Below are positions 1 to 5,939 of a DNA stretch of 11,851 nucleotides, one piece after another. A model generated the notes under the pieces. The model saw only the letters and a program-made list of their open reading frames with translations. It searched no databases and was not told the DNA's origin. Within the stretch, counting starts at the first letter, position 1. Every line of letters begins with the position of its first letter. Origin of the DNA: an uncultured Desulfomonile sp. (GTDB taxonomy: Bacteria; Desulfobacterota; Desulfomonilia; Desulfomonilales; Desulfomonilaceae); NCBI GenBank assembly GCA_937915285.1, contig CALDNG010000412.1, positions 1-11,851 of the forward strand, in the 5' to 3' direction. The position numbers and the translations under genes are program-made.

Positions 1-173
1 AGCCGCAGACAGAATTCACTAAGCTCTGTGGCAACCTGGGTCTCAAAATTAATGTGAAAACCCCAGTGCTCAAAGTAATAGGTCGCATGGAGTTTGGTTA
101 TATCTCCAATCAATCCAGGCCTATATCCTGAAACTAATTCATCGCTGGATGACATTTCCGTTTGCGAGAACAT
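1..173 (-). CDS. GNAT-family N-acetyltransferase, C-terminus beyond window
   Basis: Only the first 57 residues are present; the gene runs off the left edge. The visible N-terminus contains YRPGLIGDITKLHATYY, then EHWGFHINFETQVATEL. This pattern (GLIG.IT.LHA.YY...WGF...FE..VA.EL) is familiar from the start of GNAT acetyltransferases, including those that occur fused behind MarR regulators; here no MarR domain precedes it. The acetyl-CoA binding motif would lie outside the window, so the substrate cannot be guessed. The ATG at 171-173 is preceded by GGAG (181-184 on the complement) with 7-nt spacing. A 10-bp palindrome, TACTATAGTA (185-194), sits directly upstream of the ribosome-binding site and could be part of a -10 region or an operator. 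It lies 69 nt downstream of the thioesterase gene on the same strand, so co-transcription is plausible. Confidence 0.75.
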   Translation of the reverse strand, partial: MFSQTEMSSSDELVSGYRPGLIGDITKLHATYYFEHWGFHINFETQVATELSEFCLR

Positions 174-242
174 TTTCCAACTCCTACTATAGTATATTCG
201 AAAGGTTCAGGATTCGACACCATTGGTCACGTCTAAAAGAAG

Positions 243-737
243 CTACGGAGCAGTATTGAGATTGCACGTCTCTCTCGCCTTTTCAGCCAACCTTATTTTC
301 TTTCTGACCTGGGCCTCGCAGTTTCTCCTTGTATCCTGCTCCGTTTCAAGGATGAGTTCCGGCACAGAAGCAGGTTTTCCATCCGGGCCCAAGGCTACGA
401 AGGTTAGGTAGGCGGATGCCGTATGCCTGACTTCTCCTGTGAGCAGGTTTTCTGCCTCCACTCGCACCCCAACCTCCATGGATGTCTTTCCGACCAGATT
501 CACGCTTGCTTTCAGAATGAGCAAGTCTCCAACATATACAGGAAAATGGAAGTCCAGCCTGTCTATCGACGCTGTGACCGAGTTTTTTCGTGAATGACGG
601 ATTGCTGCTACCCCTGCCGCCGTGTCCACATAGTGCATTATCACCCCACCATGTACATTCCCAACCGGGTTAGCATGCTCCGGGTTCATCTGTATTGCCA
701 TGACGACACTGCTGTCATTGATCTTTTTGGGTTCCAT
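243..737 (-). CDS. Hotdog-fold acyl-CoA thioesterase (YciA/BACH-like)
   Basis: The 164-residue protein matches the single-domain cytosolic acyl-CoA hydrolase group (HotDog ACOT-type), which cleaves acyl-CoA to free acid and CoA. The diagnostic N-terminal stretch ANPVGNVHGGVIMHYVDTAA (residues 22-41) holds Asn23 and Asp38, the pair corresponding to the catalytic Asn/Asp of this family. Further family signatures are FHFPVYVGD (residues 63-71), GKTSMEVGVRVEAENLLTGE, and HTASAYLTFVAL near residues 105-116. The C-terminal tail (about residues 130-164) is charged and probably helical, as in YciA-like proteins. The ATG is preceded by a GGGGAG ribosome-binding site. The gene lies 80 nt downstream of the Fe-S protein gene and 69 nt upstream of the GNAT gene, all on the minus strand. 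It may recycle CoA from acyl-CoA intermediates; the chain-length preference cannot be read from the sequence. Confidence 0.9.
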   Translation of the reverse strand: MEPKKINDSSVVMAIQMNPEHANPVGNVHGGVIMHYVDTAAGVAAIRHSRKNSVTASIDRLDFHFPVYVGDLLILKASVNLVGKTSMEVGVRVEAENLLTGEVRHTASAYLTFVALGPDGKPASVPELILETEQDTRRNCEAQVRKKIRLAEKARETCNLNTAP

Positions 738-817
738 TAGAAAGACTCCCCTTTTCTCACAAAGATTGGTTGCTCAGTGCGCAAACAGTTCAGACATACA
801 TCAATTGCCCTTGACTG

Positions 818-1753
818 TCACGTATCCTGGCCGAGTCTGTCAAACTCCAGCGGTACACCTTTATCAGGGGCTTTTTCCAGACTGATGGCGCTCTGGGGGC
901 ATTTGTCCACACATACCCCGCAACCCATACACTTATCCCGGCTAACCTGAGGAGAAGCGTCAAAGGAGATTGCCTCGAACTGGCAGAAGCGCTCGCATGT
1001 CCCACACGCCACGCATTTCTCGTAATCGATGCCGGCAACAAAACCAGAAGACAGAATCATAGGCACACCATATCTCATCAATGAGATCATGCCCCCGCAA
1101 CAACATTTACAGCAATTGCAGATCGCAAAGAATCGGTTCAGGCAAACATTCTTGAACCAAGCTGTGTGAACGTGCCCGCGTTCATGCTCCTTCTCCAGCG
1201 TTTCAAGCGCCTCTTCGCGAGTCAAGCGCCGACTCTTGGTCGGGTGGTGTTCAAGTATGAAGCTCACTATCGGTTCCCCAAAAAGCATACAAACCTGAAC
1301 AGGTTCGCAGGGTGTTTGCCTGCCATCCCTGCAGGGACAATCAAAAATGGCAATTTCCACTGGGGCTTTCAATATAATGTCTCTGGCTACAGGGTAGGGG
1401 ATCACCGCCTCTGAGTCTCTGACATCTATGTCGTGATTAATATTGATAACTTTCTTGGCCTGCTCCAGAGTCAGAGTCCTGGAATGGTAATTCCTCGCTA
1501 TGCCAAGTCGTGATTCAGTCGAAATTCGTGGCACATAATGTCGCACAGCAGTTTTGATGTAATGTTTGGTCCACCTGCCATAAACATACAAATGCAGGCT
1601 ATTACCGTTGAAAAAATTGCTGATGCCCGACTTTCGAAAAAGCTCCCTCGTTGATGGTAGAAGTAATCTGCCACGCTCTCCAATTATCCAGACTGTTCCC
1701 AGCGTTAGAAGAACTAAACAGATCAGGGTTGTAATCAGTTCGAATGTAGTCAT
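818..1753 (-). CDS. Membrane-anchored 4Fe-4S ferredoxin-like protein with extra cysteine clusters
   Basis: With the start chosen here the protein has 311 residues. Residues 3-25 form one hydrophobic segment, a likely membrane anchor. The C-terminus is a classical two-cluster ferredoxin domain: CVACGTCERFC (Cys 247, 250, 253, 257) and CMGCGVCVDKCP (Cys 275, 278, 281, 285). Before it lie two further cysteine groups: DCPCRDGRQTPC...VC (Cys 139, 141, 149, 155) and CNCCKCCCGG (six Cys from 212 to 219). These could hold additional clusters. The role is probably electron transfer near the membrane; the partner is unknown. Start choice: the reading frame stays open to an ATG at 1888, but the candidate promoter at 1860-1888 covers those codons. 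The ATG at 1751-1753 (or the GTG just before it at 1754-1756) follows AAAGGA and starts directly at the membrane segment. It is probably the first gene of a leftward operon with the thioesterase. Confidence 0.85.
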   Translation of the reverse strand: MTTFELITTLICLVLLTLGTVWIIGERGRLLLPSTRELFRKSGISNFFNGNSLHLYVYGRWTKHYIKTAVRHYVPRISTESRLGIARNYHSRTLTLEQAKKVININHDIDVRDSEAVIPYPVARDIILKAPVEIAIFDCPCRDGRQTPCEPVQVCMLFGEPIVSFILEHHPTKSRRLTREEALETLEKEHERGHVHTAWFKNVCLNRFFAICNCCKCCCGGMISLMRYGVPMILSSGFVAGIDYEKCVACGTCERFCQFEAISFDASPQVSRDKCMGCGVCVDKCPQSAISLEKAPDKGVPLEFDRLGQDT

Positions 1754-1859
1754 CACCAGGTCGTTCCTTTCTACCATCCCTAACATTCCGCGATAGGCAA
1801 CATCACGGATACGCGTATGCGGTTCCAAAACGGCCAGGACCTTATAATTCTCCTGAAAA

Positions 1860-1888
1860 ATTATACATTCCGGAACGAACCTAACCAA
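1860..1888 (-). promoter_or_regulatory. Candidate sigma70 promoter for the Fe-S protein gene
   Basis: On the minus strand, TTGGTT (1883-1888) is followed by a 17-nt spacer and a perfect TATAAT (1860-1865). The -35 matches only three of six consensus bases; the -10 and spacing are ideal. Transcription would begin near 1853 and leave a leader of about 100 nt before the ATG at 1753. This placement argues against translation starting at the upstream in-frame ATG at 1888. Confidence 0.55.
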
Positions 1889-2082
1889 CTAGAAAATGTC
1901 TCTTATTGCGGGCGTGGGAATTCCGATACTACAAAGCGCCTAATGATCTGGCGCGCATCTCCTGGTCGGTCATCATTTAAGTTTCGTTGATCCTGTTGCC
2001 CGCTGATTCTGGCTAATCAAGCCCACTTCTTTTTAAGCCACAATGGTAATTTTAGGCATAAGTCGTCGCCATTTGAAAAATC
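1889..2082. other. Divergent intergenic region, no gene seen
   Basis: This stretch lies between the leftward promoter at 1860-1888 and the rightward promoter at 2083-2111. I see no convincing open reading frame with a ribosome-binding site and no strong inverted repeat. A weak 6-bp pair, AATGAT/ATCATT, lies around 1942-1978. It could hold operators for either gene, but nothing specific is visible. Confidence 0.5.
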
Positions 2083-2111
2083 TTGACATGGTGTTTTACC
2101 CAAGCTAATAT
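2083..2111 (+). promoter_or_regulatory. Strong sigma70-type promoter for the FMN glutamate-synthase-like gene
   Basis: Consensus TTGACA (2083-2088), a 17-nt spacer, and TAATAT (2106-2111). Transcription should start near 2118, giving a leader of roughly 118 nt before the ATG at 2236. It is the closest match to the housekeeping consensus found in the window, which suggests high or constitutive expression. Confidence 0.75.
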
Positions 2112-2235
2112 CCTTTGGCTTTCCAATTAGTGTGGCTAACCTGACCGGCCGCTTTGGATTCCAGCAAATCAAAAACATGCAAGGCGTAATCGCCACGCAA
2201 AATTATCTCTGGACATGAGTTAATGGAGGAAAAAT

Positions 2236-3804
2236 ATGTCCTACAGCAAACCCAACCGCAGCGCTGCAACAAAAACCAAAACCAGGGTGGAGCCGGCTCC
2301 TATATCCGGTATATGCGTGACCTGTCTTGATGGGTGCCCAGGTCCTTGTGAGATAGGACGCTCAGCAATACGCGGTCGAGAAACCCTTTATCCTCAGCCA
2401 TTCGGCAAGATCACTGCCGGCGCCGACAAGGACTATCCTGTCGATTTTTCTCATTTTAACATTCAGGGAACATGCGTGGGAGCGGTCGGCGTAGAGGCTG
2501 ATTCGGATCTCGCCACATTCCCGGTGGTGGACTGTAGCACGGCAGTCGGTGCAAATGGCGACATCAAGATGGATTTTCCGGTATTCACCGGGGCAGTTGG
2601 ATCGACTTACATAGCCAGGGTAAACTGGGAAGAGATTGCTGTTGGCGCCGCTATTTCCGGGGTCATGGTCGTAGCGGGTGAGAACATTTGCGGTATGGAC
2701 AAGGAAGCTGAGTTTAAGGATGGTCGTATCGTCAAGTCCCCTGAGATGGAAAGACGAATCAATGCCTTTAACAAATGGTATGAAGGCAAGGGTGGGGTCA
2801 TTGTCCAGGCGAATGTGGAAGATACCAAGCTGGGAGTCCCCGAGTACGCCATAGAAAAACTGGGAATTGAGATCTTTGAATTGAAATGGGGCCAGGGCGC
2901 CAAGGACATCGGTGGCGAGGTTAAGCTTTCCACCATGGAAAGAGCGCTCCAGTTGAAGGGCCGTGGCTACATAGTTCTTCCAGACCCGACTTTGGACAGC
3001 GCCAAAAGAGCCTTTGAAAAGGGAGGAATCTCGGAATTTGAGAGGCATTCCAGGCTGGGCATGGTCACGGAAGACGGTTTCTATAGTGAAGTTGAGAGGC
3101 TGCGTAAGATTGGCGCCAAGTACGTAACACTAAAAACAGGCGCCTACAGACCTGCCGATCTCGCCAGGGCCATAAAATTTGCGTCAAACGCCAAGATAGA
3201 CCTATTGACGATTGACGGCGCCGGTGGCGGAACAGGCATGAGTCCCTGGAGAATGATGAATGAATGGGGTATCCCTACAGTATACCTCGAGTGCATGATG
3301 TATGACATGTGTGAGAAACTGAGGGCCAAGGGCGCCTACATTCCACCGATGGCCATAGCCGGTGGACTTTCCCTGGAAGATCACCTGTTTAAGGCATTGG
3401 CTCTGGGAGCCCCGTATGTAAAGGCCATCTGCCTGGGCAGAGCGCTCCTTACAGCCGCCATGGTTGGAAAAACCAATGGCAAGCAGACAGCCGAGAAGAT
3501 GGAATCGGAAGGGGCCACGGCTGAAGACGGTTACATGGGATTGTTTGCGGTCGCCAGCCAGCTAAAGGAGCGTTTCGGTGATGATTTCAAAAAGCTCCCG
3601 GCCGGCGCAATCGGCGTCTACTCATACATTGACCGTTTGAAACAGGGACTGCAGCAGTTGATGGCAGGAGCCAGAAAGTTTGCGCTCCCCTACATCGATC
3701 GCAATGATATTGTGGCCTTAACGAGAGAGTCAGCCAGCATCTCCGGCATTCCATACGTAATGGACTGTGATCAGAAGGAAATCGACGCTATTCTAAACAG
3801 CTAG
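2236..3804 (+). CDS. FMN-binding glutamate synthase family protein (GltB2-like, stand-alone)
   Basis: The 522-residue protein carries the FMN/synthase TIM-barrel domain of glutamate synthase. Typical stretches are LTIDGAGGGTGMSPWRMM (the glycine-rich FMN-phosphate/substrate region, about residues 329-346) and AIAGGLSLEDHLFKALALGAPYVKA (about residues 373-397), which matches the GG...D..KALALGA strand of GltS. It lacks the N-terminal glutaminase domain and the C-terminal GltB beta-helix. The usual 3Fe-4S cysteine motif after the barrel (C-x5-C-x4-C) is also absent. Instead, residues 27-38 carry C-x2-C-x3-C-x3-C (Cys 27, 30, 34, 38), a possible Fe-S site. Members of this family occur in many anaerobes and are usually annotated as glutamate synthases, but without the amidotransferase domain the true reaction is uncertain. 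The ATG follows GGAGG with good spacing. The gene appears monocistronic, with its own promoter and terminator. Confidence 0.92.
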   Translation: MSYSKPNRSAATKTKTRVEPAPISGICVTCLDGCPGPCEIGRSAIRGRETLYPQPFGKITAGADKDYPVDFSHFNIQGTCVGAVGVEADSDLATFPVVDCSTAVGANGDIKMDFPVFTGAVGSTYIARVNWEEIAVGAAISGVMVVAGENICGMDKEAEFKDGRIVKSPEMERRINAFNKWYEGKGGVIVQANVEDTKLGVPEYAIEKLGIEIFELKWGQGAKDIGGEVKLSTMERALQLKGRGYIVLPDPTLDSAKRAFEKGGISEFERHSRLGMVTEDGFYSEVERLRKIGAKYVTLKTGAYRPADLARAIKFASNAKIDLLTIDGAGGGTGMSPWRMMNEWGIPTVYLECMMYDMCEKLRAKGAYIPPMAIAGGLSLEDHLFKALALGAPYVKAICLGRALLTAAMVGKTNGKQTAEKMESEGATAEDGYMGLFAVASQLKERFGDDFKKLPAGAIGVYSYIDRLKQGLQQLMAGARKFALPYIDRNDIVALTRESASISGIPYVMDCDQKEIDAILNS

Positions 3805-3855
3805 ACATCCTTTTTGGCCAACGGGGATAGCGGAGTTTTTTTCTGAACAAATATC

Positions 3856-3871
3856 ATGGCTCGTGAGCCAT
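3856..3871. repeat. Short palindrome between gene end and terminator
   Basis: ATGGCTC-GT-GAGCCAT forms two 7-nt inverted arms with a 2-nt centre, lying 52 nt after the stop codon and 8 nt before the main terminator stem. As RNA it would fold as a 6-bp stem with a 4-nt loop. There is no T-run directly after it, so it may be an accessory 3'-end hairpin. Confidence 0.5.
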
Positions 3872-3879
3872 ACCGACAG

Positions 3880-3918
3880 AGCCGATTCCAGGATTAGAGT
3901 CCAGGAATCGGCTTTTTT
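3880..3918 (+). terminator. Intrinsic terminator of the FMN protein gene
   Basis: AGCCGATTCC (3880-3889) pairs perfectly with GGAATCGGCT (3904-3913), a 10-bp stem around a 14-nt loop that contains a further GGA/TCC pairing. A run of six T (3913-3918) follows. It lies 75 nt after the stop codon. Confidence 0.9.
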
Positions 3919-3963
3919 CGTTAACACGCAGGGAAAAGAATTTAACGATTCGTTGAAATTGCG

Positions 3964-3991
3964 TTTAATGTTTTTCCCCTATTGTTATAAA
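3964..3991 (+). promoter_or_regulatory. Weak candidate promoter for the I42 inhibitor gene
   Basis: A good -10, TATAAA (3986-3991), is preceded at 16 nt by TTTAAT (3964-3969), a poor -35. The position is sensible: just after the upstream terminator and about 100 nt before the chosen ATG at 4096. No better promoter was seen in this gap. Confidence 0.3.
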
Positions 3992-4095
3992 CTGAATGCC
4001 AGAGTCCATAGAACATGGAGCCGATCTGGCGGCCATGGTTTGTCTCGGGACATACAGGAAGTCACAGCGGTTTCATCCCCTGGCGGCGGTTTCAA

Positions 4096-4482
4096 ATGGC
4101 AAGATTGTTTAATTCGAAAAAATTTTGGATAGTATCCAGTATCTTTATAACGCTCACGGTTTGCTTGAGCACGGATTTCCGGTCAATGGCGTCTGATGAT
4201 CTGAATCGTACGATCCATGTAGGATTGCCGTTTAAAATTACACTGGAAACCAATCCATCGACTGGTTACCAGTGGACCCCCATCTTTGATAAAGAATTTT
4301 TCAGACTAGAATCCAGAACAACTGAACCGGCTGTGCAGCCAATGCCCGGATCCCCTTCGAAGGAACTGTTCACCTTTGTTCCGCACAAGGAGGGTGTCTC
4401 CGGTATTGTGTTCAGGTATCAGAGAAGCTGGGAGGAAGAACCGGTGAAGATCCTTAAATACAGACTCAAAATAGAGCGGTAG
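4096..4482 (+). CDS. Chagasin-like (MEROPS I42) protease inhibitor, exported
   Basis: The 128-residue protein has the three loops of the chagasin family of cysteine-peptidase inhibitors: NPSTGYQW (residues 53-60; loop consensus NPTTG), PMPGSPSKELFTF (83-94; central GxxG-like loop) and YQRSWEEEP (108-116; corresponds to the RPW loop, here RSW). The N-terminus MARLFNSKKFWIVSSIFITL (1-20) is a basic region plus hydrophobic core, so the product is probably exported. LTVC (20-23) resembles a lipobox but has Val where small residues are preferred. The reading frame is open back to 4015, but those codons translate to an arginine- and tryptophan-rich stretch without family similarity; the start at 4096 puts the signal sequence at the terminus. 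The ribosome-binding site before 4096 (GGCGG) is weak. No cysteine peptidase gene lies nearby, so the target is unknown. Confidence 0.82.
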   Translation: MARLFNSKKFWIVSSIFITLTVCLSTDFRSMASDDLNRTIHVGLPFKITLETNPSTGYQWTPIFDKEFFRLESRTTEPAVQPMPGSPSKELFTFVPHKEGVSGIVFRYQRSWEEEPVKILKYRLKIER

Positions 4483-4614
4483 CTTTCTCAGGCTGTCACT
4501 GGATGGTGTTTCGCTGGTTCCTGGAATAAATCTGTCACATTTTCCTCGGACACAGGCTCGTTGGAAGAGGGTAGCCCCAGCGTCAATTTCCGAATTCTGT
4601 TAAGGAGACATACC

Positions 4615-5181
4615 ATGTTAGAGGATTATCCCAAGGCAATAGTCACAAAGGATGGGACTTCCGTCTTGCTGCGTCCTGTGGTGGAATCCGATGAAGAGGC
4701 CTTGAGCATATTTTACTCAGAAATACCCAAAGAGGAGCAATGGTTCTTGCGCGACAAGCTGGATGAGCCCGAAACATTGCACCGGTGGCTAAAAAGACTG
4801 GATTATTCCAAGATATTACCGATCGTGGCTGTCAGGGAGGACGATGGCAAGATAATAGCCAATGTGCGCCTTCATCTGCACGTCGCTCACTGTATTGTGC
4901 ATGTGGGGCATCTTCGTGTCATGGTTCATCCGTCATATCGCTCCCAGAGGCTCGGAAGCTGGATGATACTCGATTGCATAAAGGCCGCAATGGACATGGG
5001 CTTGGAGAAACTCTTTGCCGAGTTTGTCTCAGGCGTTGAGGATTCAGCAATTGCAGCCGCCCTAAAATTGGATTTCAAACATGAAGGTGTTCTCAAGGAT
5101 TACATCAAGGACAAAAACGGTGAATACCATGACCTCATCATAATGGTCCGTGATCTGGCCAGTGAATGGAGTGACTTTTGA
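4615..5181 (+). CDS. GNAT-family N-acetyltransferase
   Basis: The 188-residue protein has one GNAT domain. The N-terminal strand VLLRPVVESDEEAL (17-30) leads into SEIPKEEQWFLRD. The core strand HVGHLRVMVHPSYRSQRLGS (96-115) contains the acetyl-CoA pyrophosphate loop, in which the first glycine of the usual R/Q-x-x-G-x-G/A is replaced by Arg112. The C-terminal part contains DFKHEGVLKDYIKDKNGEYH (153-172), typical of the family. The ATG follows AAGGAG with 7-nt spacing; the frame extends upstream to a TTG at 4561 but that has no ribosome-binding site. It overlaps the next gene by 4 nt (TTGA), so the two are surely co-translated. The substrate is unknown; pairing with an AcuA-like enzyme makes protein or acyl-CoA metabolism a reasonable guess. 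Confidence 0.88.
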   Translation: MLEDYPKAIVTKDGTSVLLRPVVESDEEALSIFYSEIPKEEQWFLRDKLDEPETLHRWLKRLDYSKILPIVAVREDDGKIIANVRLHLHVAHCIVHVGHLRVMVHPSYRSQRLGSWMILDCIKAAMDMGLEKLFAEFVSGVEDSAIAAALKLDFKHEGVLKDYIKDKNGEYHDLIIMVRDLASEWSDF

Positions 5182-5837
5182 CCAATCGGCCCTCAGTCCC
5201 TGAAACAGATTCAGAAAGTCCTGACTTTGTCATCGAGTCGGAATACGGTCGGATTCTTCTAAAATCCAATTGTAAAGCCAGTTTCTTTGACAACCTGGAA
5301 ATGGATGATGGGCTGGGACACTTTTCCCACTATTCTTCCATCATTAAAAAAATAGACTCTTTCAATAAATATGCGGAGCGCGAAGACGGGCGTGTGACTC
5401 TGGCTGTAAGAGATCCCAATGTAGTGGTGGGCTACTGTATCGGATCCTATCCCGAGCCGAATGACAGATGGACCCTTTTGGGAAAACTCATGTATGAACT
5501 TGCAGCGCTTGAATTATCCAGAAATTTTCGTGGCCTTAATCTAGCTTACAGGCTGCTGAATAGCACCATGAATGATGATTTCTTTGAAGATAAAATCGCA
5601 TACATGTGTGGCTATTCCTGGCATTGGGATCTGGAGGGCAAGAATTTGACGGCCGGACAATACAGGAACATGATGAAACAATTGTATGGCAAACTGGGTT
5701 TCAGGGAAGTTTACACCAATGAGCCCAACATCGCCTTAAGGCCCGAGAACATAATGATGATCAGGGTCGGTTCCCGTGTATCAGCAGAGGACAACCTGAG
5801 ATTCAGACATTTAAGATTCGGTATAAAACCAAAATAG
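5178..5837 (+). CDS. acuA: AcuA-like protein acetyltransferase (GNAT), TTG start
   Basis: The 219-residue protein aligns by eye over most of its length with Bacillus AcuA, the GNAT enzyme that acetylates a lysine of acetyl-CoA synthetase and switches it off. Shared stretches are GYCIGSYPEPNDRW (85-98), ELAALELSRNFRGLNLAYRL (107-126; the acetyl-CoA loop R-GLNLA), YSWHWDLEGK (146-155; the YYWHWDLKG signature of AcuA), YRNMMKQLYGKLGF (162-175) and NEPNI...RPENIMMIRVG (181-198). The first codon is TTG, overlapping the previous stop (TTGA), with GGAG 6 nt upstream inside the preceding gene. The next in-frame ATG is codon 42 and would remove conserved-looking sequence. Translational coupling implies stoichiometric production with the upstream GNAT. 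No acetyl-CoA synthetase, acuB or acuC gene is in the window. Assignment to the AcuA family is strong; the exact protein target is inferred. Confidence 0.88.
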   Translation: MTNRPSVPETDSESPDFVIESEYGRILLKSNCKASFFDNLEMDDGLGHFSHYSSIIKKIDSFNKYAEREDGRVTLAVRDPNVVVGYCIGSYPEPNDRWTLLGKLMYELAALELSRNFRGLNLAYRLLNSTMNDDFFEDKIAYMCGYSWHWDLEGKNLTAGQYRNMMKQLYGKLGFREVYTNEPNIALRPENIMMIRVGSRVSAEDNLRFRHLRFGIKPK

Positions 5838-5859
5838 CCTCAGGTCTTGGACCTGAGGC
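5837..5859. terminator. Perfect hairpin between convergent acuA-like and dctM genes
   Basis: GCCTCAGGTC (5837-5846) and GACCTGAGGC (5850-5859) form a perfect 10-bp stem with a TTG loop; the first arm begins with the last base of the acuA-like stop codon. On the plus strand only weakly T-rich sequence follows. On the minus strand the stem is followed by TATTTTGGTTTT, so it is best placed to end dctM transcription and may serve both directions. Confidence 0.75.
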
Positions 5860-5939
5860 ATTAAATCTATGTTGCCTTACATTTGTTTAGTAGCTTTCCC
5901 TCCTGGAAAAACCTTCGGCTCAGTCGGAGAACTCTTCAA

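Noticed and set aside
1754..1888. N-terminal extension of the Fe-S protein up to the ATG at 1888
   Set aside because: The extension overlaps a good promoter, has no ribosome-binding site, and would put 45 polar residues before a segment that looks like a native N-terminal anchor.
2362..3048. Long minus-strand open frame of 228 codons opposite the FMN protein gene
   Set aside because: It is a shadow of the confidently identified plus-strand gene; its translation resembles no family and it lacks a ribosome-binding site.
4015..4095. Upstream start for the I42 inhibitor
   Set aside because: The added residues are Trp/Arg-rich and unlike a signal peptide; starting at 4096 gives a proper basic-hydrophobic leader. 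The weak ribosome-binding site leaves some doubt.
3805..4095. Small gene in the gap between the FMN protein and the inhibitor (frame 3863-4132)
   Set aside because: It runs through a strong terminator stem and has no ribosome-binding site.
4561..4614. TTG start giving an 18-residue extension of the first GNAT
   Set aside because: The internal ATG at 4615 has a clear AAGGAG at correct distance; the upstream TTG has none.
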